64,000 nucleotides of DNA, taken from NCBI GenBank assembly GCA_037892935.1, contig JAYXKI010000014.1, positions 496,001 through 560,000 on the forward strand, written 5' to 3'. The stretch is from Phlebopus portentosus (lineage: Eukaryota; Basidiomycota; Agaricomycetes; Boletales; Boletinellaceae). The position numbers and the translations under genes were made by a program. A model generated the notes under the pieces. The model was not told the DNA's origin and did not search any database. It worked only from the letters and a program-made list of their open reading frames with translations. This document shows, piece after piece, positions 11,969-22,188 of the stretch (positions within the stretch are counted from its first letter, which is position 1; each line of letters begins with the position of its first letter).

Positions 11969-14665
11969 TTATTTTCGCTTCACCATGGCCGCAACCCCGA
12001 CGAACATCCTTCGCAGAGCGGCTCGACTTTCCCAGACCGGGAGGATGATACAACAGAATCCAGCAAGGAATGACCATATCTGGAATGTAACAAGCATGCA
12101 TAATCGTCAGTCCGACCCAGCAACCACTTATACAAGTTCAAAAAGGGACGAAAGAAGAAAGGCGTTGAATACGTACCATGGCCATGATCATCCACGCAGT
12201 GAAGAACGCAGGCGAGAATACGTACGTACTTATTCCGAGCGGGATCGGGATCAGGACGGCGATGATGGCGATGAGCGTCGTCGAAATCCAAAATGCGCGT
12301 TTCACGTCTGCTGGATTCGGAAGTTCGAGTTCGGGCTCGCTTCCAGGCCGATCTGGTTGGACGGACGCAGACGATGAAGGCGATGGAGGGTTCTCGTTCA
12401 TTTCTTCTTCTTCCTCTTTCTTCTCTTCGTCGATGGAGACGTTGATAACTTGACTGGTGGGCAATATGTCGTGCTCGTGATGGATGTTCTGGATCATCTT
12501 GACTGGAATCCACTCGTGAGATACACGTTCCACCGTATGACAGACGATCTAACTCACTTGAACGCGTGCCTCTAAAGTTATAATTATCCGGCTTGATCAA
12601 AGACAACCCGACCGAAATGATAGCACCGGATCCTAAACTCGCAAGGCTCCCAGCAAGAGCCGAGTACTTCGCAACGAGCGTCTGGATGTTTATCTCTCCG
12701 TAGAAATACCGACACGTTGTGAACCACGTCATTATGCCCAGCGCCGTCCCGGCCATACACCCTATGAGAAGAGCCGCTTTGGAGAGCTTTGACCATAAGA
12801 CCGTCAAGACGATAGGTACGACGGGCGAGCCGGCAATTGCACCGCTGAAGTCTTTGGGTGGTGAATGTGAATGATGTGTCCATCAGTGACGTGAGAGGTA
12901 TTGCACTCGTGAAGAAAAAGAACAAGAACTTACAGAACATGAAGTTCATGTCAACCTTGCCTGCATTCAGTATTATGCACCATAGGGATATCCATGTGCC
13001 CCAAAGAGCGACGCAGAGATGTGCCACTCGGAGAAGCTCCTTAGGCTTGGCCTTGGGTCTCCAGTAAGTCTGGATATAAAAGTCAACAAAGGTGTGCTTA
13101 GAAGCTTATGATTGTCGAACTGACGCGATATACATCGTACGTGAAAATAGACGATACGCTGATCAGCTGCGCCGAGCATGCAGACGTTACCGCCATGTAA
13201 GTAATTATGAGCATCGCAATCGCTCCTGAGCGTCCGAGAAGAGCCACTGCCGCTGCAGGAGCGACCAAGCCGGCATCCTGTTGCCCCACGCTGAGTGGAA
13301 GAGGGTACGTCGGAAATACCGGATTATTCTGAAGAGCACGCGCGGAGAGACCCATCGTCGTCCCGAACGTCAGGGAATGCTGAACCAGCTTAAACCTCCA
13401 AGTGTATATGCGAGCGTAGTCCCACTGGGCTTTGACGCAATCGCGCGCTGCCAGTATGATTGATCAAGGACGACTTGTGCGAATCCGAGAGAGACTGTGG
13501 TAGCCCCGACTATCGATTTGCATTAGAATTTCGTTCTAGTTTGAAAAGAGGGGATTGCACACGAACATATAAACGCAGGCTTGGAACGAAATGTCAGGTA
13601 GGATCCCTCATGGTTACCTTCAGCCGGATCGATTTTAGCTGCTTCGACGAGCAAGGCATGAAGGGCGGATGGAGAACCGATAAGCTTCGAAGACCCGCAT
13701 GCCTTGTACAGAGTGGTTTGAAATATATGCTCCAGGATATACGCAAAGACTCACCGTGTAAAGAAACAGCCAGATTATGACAAATACAATCGTAGTATGC
13801 GTGTAATCCGAGATAAACGTACTCCGGAGGCCCCAACGATGACAAATGCAACTACACCAAGGGGAAGGAGCATGATTGCAGCTCTAATATCCATTCCAGT
13901 CAGAGCGGAGATCGAAGCGCTTCCTCCCAGTAGGAGAATTGCTGAGACGATAAGAGACGTAAAGACGGCATAGAACTTGTTATGTCAGGATCTCCGTCCA
14001 ACAGAACAGGAAACCTTTTGCGTACTAGGAACAGAATGTGTGCCGGGGTTCCGTACCGAGCTCTAACGATCTCAAGAAAGGTTCTTGCTCCATTAGCATT
14101 TTCCTTCACTTTTGAAGCGATGACTGAAAAAAGAATGATAGATGCTCTGTATCCACCTATCAGCGGAATCCGGGCCGCAATTTAAAAACTGCTGCTCACG
14201 TTCCGCATACTCCATACCTTCGGCTTGACGTGAGCATCGATAAACCAGAATAGAAAGGGGACGAACCACCATCCTCCAGCGACGCCAAACTGGAACGCAA
14301 TGAGAGAAGAAACCATGAGCGTGGCGCTCCATGTCCATGCAGACACCTTAATACATCCATCAGTTCTTACCCAGAAATACATCAAGCTTTAAGAACCATG
14401 ACTGACAATACCAGAGCAAACCAGACCTGGCTTCACGTTCCTGCTCGCGCTGGAGAACTCCTCGTCTGGATGATAACGTCAATGTCAATATGATAAACTG
14501 CAAGATCTATTTTCCGCACGCACTTTCAAATGGGGACATCTGGGTAAACTTCGACTGGAGCCAACTGAGAATCAGCATCAGAGTGGCGAACGCAGAGCCA
14601 CCGCCAAGAATTATAGCATATCCCGACGCTTGAGGTAAATATGGGTCAAATTGTCCATTTGCCAT
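11969..14665 (-). CDS. DUR3: Urea active transporter DUR3, Na+:solute symporter family
   Basis: DUR3 proteins take up urea (and polyamines in yeast) across the plasma membrane by ion symport. The start is ATG 14665 (MANGQFDPYLPQ). Recognisable blocks in order: first helix ASGYAIILGGGSAFATLMLI; EEFSSASRNVKPGLVCSGIV then SAWTWSATLMVSS and FGVAGGWW; KENANGARTFLEIVRARYGT; LLLGGSASISALTGMDIRAA; DYTHT; DQSYWQRAIASKPSG; and SACSAQLISVSSIFTYDVY, typical of this family. The last exon, near 11,969-12,070, joins in frame after a GTACGT donor. About ten introns are used. Near 13,375 the frame meets a TGA where homologues read W-T-F-G; one missing G explains it. Between 12,380 and 12,480 lies a Glu-rich cytosolic loop. 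Confidence 0.9.
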
Positions 14666-15505
14666 ACTTGAGTACGACGCTGGAGCGGAGTTGTTTGTTG
14701 TACGCCTCAAACCTCCAGTGCTGCGTCAATTTATGTTCTTCTTGCTTATAAACATGTCCTCCACAGTAAACACGAGGCCTCGGAGGGAGGGAGTTCTGTT
14801 ATCTTGTGGGAAAGAATGAGGTGATAACAAAGATAGATGAGCCATTGGCGTAGCGCCCAAAGAGACTGGGAAGGCATTTCTTTTTCTTGACCGGTTTTCT
14901 TTATCTGTTCACACATGGAGCTTGAACGCTTCAGAGCTTGCTTGTCGAGAATGAGACAGCAGAGATGAGCCTTGAAGCAGCATCCAAAGAATCAGTGCTA
15001 AAGTCCCTCATATATACCATTCCCAGAAACCCAGTATTGCAAGGATAATGAAGATGCCATGATGGTTGAAGGCGGAATGTACTGGATAAACCTGCAACAA
15101 CATTGCTGATGTCCGAATCCGAGCATGCAAACGTAATCTCGGATTTGTCAGCCTCCCTGATCAGTTACGTCAATCAAGATGAGTCTCGATAGAGTAGGAA
15201 CGTAGTGATCTAAATCAAATGGATTTGTTATGTGTTCAGCCGTGTGCGAGATGCACGGCGTCTTGTAAAGGTTCCCTACCGCGTAGCCGAAGTAGTTAAA
15301 GACGAAGTTACTGTTAGGCTAGACAATGTTACTTTTCAGGCTGAGAGTATTGTATGGTTTCTCAGTTGAATCAGGCTGGATTCGAACGATCTACTTCCAC
15401 TCGTCTTAGTTAGGACCGAGAGTGGACCGTTAACGAGCCCGCTTTGCTCTGGTAGTTGTTCAACGAATTCGGTCTGAGACCTCATCCTGCTAGTCGCCCG
15501 ATATC
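14666..15505. other. Intergenic, no gene seen
   Basis: This holds the presumed DUR3 promoter. I see no coding frame or clear RNA gene. A GGATTCGAAC string near 15,370 resembles the reverse of a tRNA T-loop but does not fold into a cloverleaf. Clustered GATA or GATAA sites, which would fit nitrogen control of DUR3, are present singly (for example near 14,825-14,835) but not strikingly enriched. Confidence 0.5.
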
Positions 15506-16228
15506 ATGTCCAGAAGTCAGCTTATTCTGGACAGTATATTCCTCATACCCTTACTTCCCTCCCTCTCCCCAAGAATACCTGTTCCCCAAACGCCACTAAT
15601 GACAACTCGAGGGTCGTGCGCACCAGTTTCAGACAAACTACTCTTTTGTAAGATAGATGCCATTGCGTTAGGTTATCCATTCCATTTTCATCATCTCCGT
15701 TGTTCCAGTACTCACCATATGAACGGAATAACAGGCGTCATAACCCTTACGGTTGTATTTCTCCTAGTTTGTCTTGAGCATATCGTCGAATTTGTGCGAA
15801 GGATGGCATCTCGACGGAAACAACATCAGTGGGAATTACAAGCACCAATACAGAATGATGGCTCTTCTGTAAAGAACTCAGAAACGGACGACGAGAAGCA
15901 CCCTTATGGAACCGACGGCATAGAGCTTATATTGCCTTTGCACCGTTGTCTCGAGCGATCGGAGTCGCATTGCCCTCAACAAAGCCGTCCGAATCTTCGC
16001 GAGGTCTTCACCGCTTCACTCTCGAGGTCGATCGCAAAGGTCAGTATCTCGCGACCGAAGCTCGCATGGACGCATCCAAGCGATCTCCAGCGGACATTGC
16101 ATTTTGGAAGATCAAGCTATAGGGACTGGGACAGAGCCGGACGCACCGTATCGCACTGCTCTGGGGAGACGATATTTGGATCACCGCCCCGGACTTCAAC
16201 CCCTCCGCCTGGTCTCTGGTCCAGATGA
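15506..16228 (+). CDS. Hypothetical ORF, possibly decayed
   Basis: I do not recognise this 240-residue frame. It contains one hydrophobic segment (ITGVITLTVVFLLVCLEHIV) that could span a membrane, followed by a basic and then charged region. From about 15,960 a different frame looks more like real protein: it reads HRFTLEVDRKGQYLATEAR, is stopped by a TAG near 16,117, then resumes as RIALLWGDDIWITAPDFNP and ends with a TGA near 16,275. The part after 15,960 of the long frame may therefore be a shadow. The simplest reading is a two-exon or decayed gene with a membrane-anchored N-terminus. No function is proposed. Confidence 0.3.
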   Translation: MSRSQLILDSIFLIPLLPSLSPRIPVPQTPLMTTRGSCAPVSDKLLFCKIDAIALGYPFHFHHLRCSSTHHMNGITGVITLTVVFLLVCLEHIVEFVRRMASRRKQHQWELQAPIQNDGSSVKNSETDDEKHPYGTDGIELILPLHRCLERSESHCPQQSRPNLREVFTASLSRSIAKVSISRPKLAWTHPSDLQRTLHFGRSSYRDWDRAGRTVSHCSGETIFGSPPRTSTPPPGLWSR

Positions 16229-16642
16229 GTCCAGCCAAGGACATCGCAGTATCAATTGATCATGGTGTTCCGTGACATCTCTTGGATATTCCTCCCTCGC
16301 AAGCCGGTATCGACCCTTCATTGAGCAGCCTCCGGCTCCGGATGAATACTCTTTTGTTTTATTCCATATTAGCAAATATCGAGCTATATTCTGCGCCTAT
16401 TTTCACTCCAAATACCACGTCAATAAAGTAGCTAGCATTCATAGAATCAAGCTTTCATACCGAGTAAGTTTGCCTCTGAGAAGGTTGGAAGTCAGAACGT
16501 AAACCTCGCCTAATCGAATGCGCCCGCACAGACAGACCAAAATAAGATTGTTATCATGAAGACATCCCGAATAACGCTGTAGAGTCTAAATAATACGAGC
16601 GAAGCAATCAGAAGAATGCTAATCGGCACTCTTTACACGCAT
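16229..16642. other. Intergenic next to the inverted-duplication arm
   Basis: Nothing recognisable is encoded here. Homology to the right arm stops at about 16,640, so this is the outer boundary of the left arm. Confidence 0.5.
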
Positions 16643-18592
16643 TCACGCTTTGTCGGCCGCGCGAGACCGTGAAGACCTCGAACGCTTCCTCTCCGCTCTG
16701 GAGTCGCCAACATCCCCTTGAGTCTTCGACCCTCTTGATCGAATTCTGCTTCTCGACAACCCTGCATTGTTCCCCGTATCCTTCCCGGGCCCCTGTGGCG
16801 TCCTCTCCCCATCCTCTCGAACTTGCCAAGTTGCATATTTAAACTTCCTCCTGCACGCACGGCTTCCCGCTTCCTGATATTCTGCCCGTGTCACGCAGAC
16901 GTTGGCAAGCCCTGGTTGGCGCACAAATTCAGCCCCGGCCAGATAAGCAGCTATGATTGGACTGCGAATCAACACAATGTTAGCTCTCCCCAAGGCACAG
17001 GCTTCGCATGCACCCACTTGGATGATTCATATATGCGGACTTCATGTTCAGCAGGCTCCAGACTTCGCAATTCAGTCATCCTGATCATGCATATCATTCT
17101 GTGAAAACTTCAGATGGAGCTTAGATCCAGAAGCACCTACAAACTATTCCGAAACCCAGGTAGTCTCACATTCCCACCGATGAGGCCGACATTCGCCCAG
17201 AACAGCTCCTGCATGTCCTCAGGTAGCGATGATATCACGTCTGCAACTGTATGGGACAAACCAGCTTGTGCCAGTCCTGACAGAACCTGAGTTATTTGGC
17301 CAGATTCCTTACTATTCGAGGAAGCACAAACCAATATCACTGGACCTGAACAGAAGCTGCTCCACTGCGAACCGTTCGGTGTTCGTCCGCAGCACATCGT
17401 CTTCTCCTATCAAAACATCCTCTTGGGTCTTTATCCTCTCCGGGCGGTTCTCCGAGTACCTCGGTATTATATATTCCCATCCGATCTTTGACGGTTTGGA
17501 TCTGACCGAACGATGAAGTGGAAGAGTAGAAGAGCGGGAAGATCGTGAGAGCACGCAGCAACAATCAGTGACACTGCTCACCGACTCTTTTCCACGTCTT
17601 CTCGTAATTTGTGGATACGTAGCAACAGTGCTTCCTCACATCATTTGTGATGTACGTCTCGCCCATCAGGTCATACTGTCGGAACAAGAGCAGCTCCTTC
17701 AGGAAGTTCATGAGAAGCTTGCCCCCTCCCAGCATTAAATCTAATGCACATCTGCATCAGTTAGCTGGGCTGAATTGGAAAGTCTGGACCTTATCCCAGG
17801 CGTAGAACAAACTCGCCTTCGGGCACTCTGCCAAAGAACCTTCCCGCTCATCAACGGCACAACATGTGTGAAGCTATATCCGGAATCGACGATCATCTTG
17901 CATTCGGGAGCGCCCCGATGCTTCGCTGCTGAACAGAGTCCCGTATGGTAGCAGAGAGGTGGCTGCATCAATACCACCATCAGTCACAAACTGCTTCCGC
18001 GGCGAATTTTATCACTCACGTCGACATCGGTAGTATGAATGGAAGCCTTTTAACTTAAACACAAACTGATCGTACTGGTCCTGGATGTTTAGCAGATTGA
18101 AGAATGGTTCGGTGATGAACAGCGAAGTCTCACTCGTGTTGATCTGATCATGTTCTCATGAACAATGTGACACTGCAGTATTATTGCGTATCATACTCTC
18201 CGTCCATCTTTTGCATAGAGCAATTCATCCCAAATAGTCTTTCGGACGTCCCAGTCTGACAAGTATCCAGAAGTATCCCCGCATCCAATAACGCGAAATA
18301 TCGATCATTTCGGACATCAACGCAAACACCCTTTCAGACGGAGACGGAAGTCCAAGGAAGAGAAATCTCTGCATCGATCGAACTCGATCACCGAAGAATA
18401 TTTTCTTTTCTCCTTTCGTTTGTCGAACGATGGCGTTCGTCACAATGCTGAGACCAGAATGAGCGTTGCAGATCGCGTTCATAGCACTTGACTTGCTTCC
18501 GTCAATGGCTCCTCGTGGCCACCTGGAGCAATAATACCAGCCTTGACGGTTGATGCCGCATTGTCGAGTACGACGACCAGTGTCGGCTGCAT
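16643..18592 (-). pseudogene. ARP6 pseudogene, left arm of inverted duplication
   Basis: This is a damaged copy of the actin-related protein 6 gene that is intact at 32,032-33,966. Its start at 18,592 reads MQPTLVVVLDNAASTVKAG. Lesions compared with the intact copy: the first intron donor is TC where the partner has GC; an extra base near 18,390 in the FFGHEFD region shifts the frame; a duplicated ATACTT string lies near 18,270-18,290; two bases are missing near 17,920, shifting the frame before the VDSGYSFTHVVP motif. The 3' end is strikingly well preserved: the last exon differs from the partner by only a few residues over the RSPII...KFKYATWQ block. The gene is divergent from TANGO2 at 18,949. 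It could still yield a truncated transcript, but a full-length ARP6 is not possible without repair. Confidence 0.85.
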
Positions 18593-18948
18593 TCTCAGAA
18601 CTCACCAGAACATACGGGCGGTTCTAGTCAGAGTCACGCTGAGTTCCAACCGAGGCGCGTCCACGCGTCCGAGCCGAGTCACGCTTTCTTTCCGACCGTC
18701 ATGTGCGCCGGGTCTCACAAAAATCATGCATTTATTCCTGAATTATTTCTTGGCCTTTGACCAGATCGGAGTACCGCTCATACTCTAGTACTAGCATTGC
18801 TATCACTGTTCATCAAACTCTACTGCTCTAAAGGCGTCTGTTACCTGTTCAAATACGGCAGCAGACTACATTTGTGCATCCGCCATCTCTGGATAGCCGC
18901 TAATAACGAGTCTCTGATAGGGGCATCTAACATCTTTTCGACACGGAC
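18593..18948. promoter_or_regulatory. Divergent promoter, left ARP6/TANGO2 pair
   Basis: A 356-bp spacer separates the ARP6 pseudogene start from the TANGO2 start. A related spacer of about 360 bp separates the right-arm pair at 31,672-32,031, so the bidirectional promoter was copied with both genes. Confidence 0.6.
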
Positions 18949-20060
18949 ATGTGCATTGGTTTCTGGTCCCTGGACCATCCAGATTATGCTCTGTACGCGG
19001 AAGAATATTCAATAATTCGGTTTAGCTCATCCTTTGCTTTTCGTACGTCTGCAGAATACTGTGCTCCAATCGCGACGAATACCTCTCACGTCCGACGTCT
19101 AATGCACACTTCCACTGCTTTGGGCCCGAGTCAGATTTGAATGGCAACTTTGTCCTATCCGGCCGTGACCTCAAGGCAGGTGGATCCTGGTTCGGCATTA
19201 ACCGTGCGGGCCGTATCGCCCTTCTGTCAGTGCACAGTAGTTTCAGGTCTGTCTTGCTCTGACACTGACAAGGTACATGCAGGACAAACATCTCTGAGGC
19301 AGAGGGCGCCCTGTACAAAGAATCCAGGGGCCATCTCGTCTCCTCGTTCCTACTCCCGGAGGCACCCGACGCCAGCCACTTCGTCGGTCTGCTTGAGAGG
19401 GAGGGCTCGACAGACTACGCCGGGTTCAACCTTCTCCTGCTAACGCCGACGAGCGGAGGCGAGTCAGCTGCAGATTCGCTTGCTTATGAGGCGTCGCTGA
19501 TCACAAACTCCGGAGGCCATGGTGCGATCGTCAAACGGGACCTCCTTCCAGAAGAGCGTCGTGCAGGGGCTATCTCGAATGGTGTGGATAGTGGTGACGG
19601 ACGGACATGGCCGAAGGTGAAGAAGGGCGTGGCCAGCTTGAAGGAGCTTCTGCATGTAAACAAAGCAAACGAGCAGAAGTTGTCCGAGGATGAGCTCGTT
19701 GAGCACTTGTTCGGGATTCTCTCGTAAGGGATACTCATGAAGATTCTACTCATTGTTCACTTTTTTCATGGCAGATGGCAATCTGACCCGCCTCCATCAA
19801 ATCGCTTTCAGTTGCGCAACTCGATCGAGATTCCGCCGCTACATATGTCAGGTGGATTATCTCCCGATGCCGAGCCAGATGACAGGGACAACATCTACGG
19901 CACGCGAGTTTCGACGGTCTTGCTGGTAAGGCGGGATGGCCAAGCATTGTTTATTGAGAGGGACTTTTGGAAGCTGGACAGTGAGGGCAATGTAGTCCGT
20001 GGAGATCCTCGGCAGGCTCGCGTCTTTCGCTTTCAGATTGATAATCTAAGAAAGGATTGA
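18949..20060 (+). CDS. TANGO2 family protein (NRDE domain), intact copy
   Basis: TANGO2-family proteins have an NRDE domain and are tied to Golgi/ER organisation, mitochondrial lipid metabolism and, in some studies, haem handling; the biochemical activity is unsettled. The start MCIGFWSLDHPDYAL at 18,949 matches the conserved N-terminus. After an intron (donor at about 18,997, acceptor near 19,062) the signature reads ILCSNRDEYLSRP, then NFVLSGRDLKAGGSWFGINR. A second intron follows near 19,217-19,280. The next exon codes LTNISEAEGALYKESRGHLV, a Leu-rich region, ITNSGGHGAIVKRD and ISNGVDSGDGRTWPKV. A third intron near 19,723-19,773 leads to the C-terminal NIYGTRVSTVLLV and the stop at 20,060. 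All exons join in frame. The second copy at 30,571-31,671 is decayed. Confidence 0.9.
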
Positions 20061-20689
20061 GTTGGGCATCTCGGGAATAACGTTGAATTAGTGGCGTAGA
20101 AGCTTTAGGTTTCTTTAGTCGGCGCCTCTTAACTCAGGGTTACACGCAAGTTTAACCGCAGATGATGAAGTCTGTATCGCGTAGGAATTAACGCCCGCAT
20201 GTGGAACAGAAGGATTCTTATACAAAGGCACAACTATCACGTTAATGGGAATATCAATGTATTTGAAAATGCAAAGTTGAGCAGGCGCAGGATTGAATTC
20301 ATTAGATTATCATTGGTGAGAAGTCATGGAGAAGATTGAAACCGTTCATCAAAGATTAATGCAGTCCAAAACGTAAGGGTATAAATGCTGTGATGACATG
20401 AAAGACTGAAAATTTCGCATGTCGAGCCTGAGATTTTGTACATAAAACTCGTCGGAGGCACAATGCGGATAGTATATGAGAGACATGTCGGGCGAAGGAC
20501 GCGTCGGCTCGGAGACACTGAAAACGTAAAGACATCGTGGACGGAGGCGCCAAGAAGATCCGAGGCGACTATATATCGCTAGCACAAGGCAACAAACTGA
20601 GCTGCGATATATGAAAATGCTTGTACCTCCGGGAAGGCGGTAGAAGTTCCGAACGCAGGAAATTTTACGAGGGTCTGAGAAACTCGCCT
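20061..20689. other. Convergent intergenic region, inner edge of left arm
   Basis: TANGO2 and the Zn2Cys6 factor converge here. Similarity between the two duplicated arms ends close to the TANGO2 stop, so this marks the inner edge of the left arm. No coding frame is seen. Confidence 0.5.
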
Positions 20690-22188
20690 TCAGGACACGA
20701 CGTCATATACACCGACGCCCTTTGCGTATACATCCGCATTTGTAAAATATGCGCTTACATGCCCGTTATGGTGTCCACTGTTGTCTGTACCCCATTGTAG
20801 CATGTGCATTGAGTGGGGAGTAGGAGGTCCAGACATTGGAACAGATGTTGAGATGGTCGTTAAAGGCGTCATCAAGTCAGTTTCCACTGGTGAGCGAAGA
20901 ACCTCCGATGTATGAGCGTCGTAACTTGTGTAGGATGTGGCTGATGTCGGCTTGGGTGAACTGTCACCACTAGAAAGGCATCGTGTCAGATTTATCAGCG
21001 GAAGAAATACCACAAGTGTCAAACACACTGAAGACTGCTTTTGAGGTTTTGAATATGCCGATAGATAGAGCACCTCGTCTGAGAGTGACCCGGGAGTTGT
21101 TGGAGATAACTTGACATTCCTTCAAGCTGTCGGGCCAGAGCCACAAATGAGTGATTCGCTGCTGGATCGGAAACGCAAGCACAGGAATCTTCGTATGAAT
21201 ATATGCCGTTGGAAGAGTGACCTGGATCAGAACATTCATCTCTGGTCTCATGCAGACTATACAAATGCCATACCATTTAATCCGCTTGAGGAAGACGAAG
21301 AGGGAGAGTATGCTCCGGGAGAGCATCCCGCCGCCTCGTTGGTGCCATTCGCGTATGTAGTTTGATACGCATTGACTCCGTATTGGTTGGACTGCATCTG
21401 TCCGATATTCATAGAATAGGTCGTGCTTGTAGCAGAAGGGGGAGGCGATGGCGAGAGACGGTAGTAACAATGTGCATGTTGCATATCTGCCACGGGTTCC
21501 GTCTTGATAATGGGTGTCGCTGAATGAGGAGATTGTGGGCGGCGCTGCTTAGCTAGAGCTACGGCTGCTGCTGCACTTCCGCGTTTCTGGGATCGCGTAT
21601 GCCATTTGTCGCTCGCATCGCCATCGTAGTAGTTCGGATCCGCCCACCGAGGGTGTGGTTTGCCTATTAATGAAAGTAAACAAAGTAAGGACATCGGATA
21701 TCACCGAGAGCGGACAAAATAACATACCACGTAATTCACGAACAAGGCTTTCCAATTCTGCAATACGATTTCGCAGACGAGTCGTTTCATCAAGGTCCGG
21801 ATCGTCTCTAATGAAAAGTAAAAATACTGTGTCTTGTCCGTAACAACAGAATGACGAACCTTAAGGCAGGATCATCCACCTCATAAACGCACAAGCCTGT
21901 CTGGAGTTTCATTGAGACTTTTATGACGAAATAGTTTGGATAGACACGAACAAGACCGAGCTGAATACATCTCTGGCAAGGCCTAATATTCACATCCATT
22001 TTGTTAGTATTTTGGTCCGACGGTTTTCATCACCGTGCGACCAACCTTTTACGATCACACTGAGGATGGAGTCGTCAACTCGGAGGAAAAGTAAGCTTAC
22101 TAATGCATACCTTGCGCTTAGAAGTATGGCAGTTAAGACAAGACTGAGTCGTCCTATTCCTACGACGCTTGCGGTGGTCCATGTCCAT
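20690..22188 (-). CDS. Zn2Cys6 transcription factor
   Basis: This is a fungal zinc-cluster transcription regulator. The binuclear cluster is assembled from three exons: SCLNCHTSKRK, then CDRKR, then PCQRCIQLGL and TGLCVYEVDDPALR. This gives C-x2-C-x6-C-x5-C-x2-C-x8-C, the canonical spacing. A short leucine-rich helix (RNRIAELESLVRELRG) follows, as in dimerising members. The rest is Ser/Pro/Gln-rich with a HSATPIIKTEP motif, then ANHSFVALARQLEGMSSYLQ and a Ser/Thr-rich C-terminus ending at 20,690. The start used is ATG 22,188 (MDMDHRKRRRN). A longer N-terminus from ATG 22,250 would need one extra G near 22,215. One intron uses a GTTCGT donor. No fungal middle-homology domain is visible, so the target pathway cannot be inferred. 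Confidence 0.85.

Noticed and set aside
15355..15445. Possible tRNA on the minus strand
   Set aside because: A T-loop-like string is present, but the T-stem does not pair and the D-arm-like text lies in the opposite orientation. No cloverleaf can be drawn.
19464..19753. Minus-strand frames over TANGO2
   Set aside because: They overlap an intact, conserved exon on the plus strand and have no features of their own.
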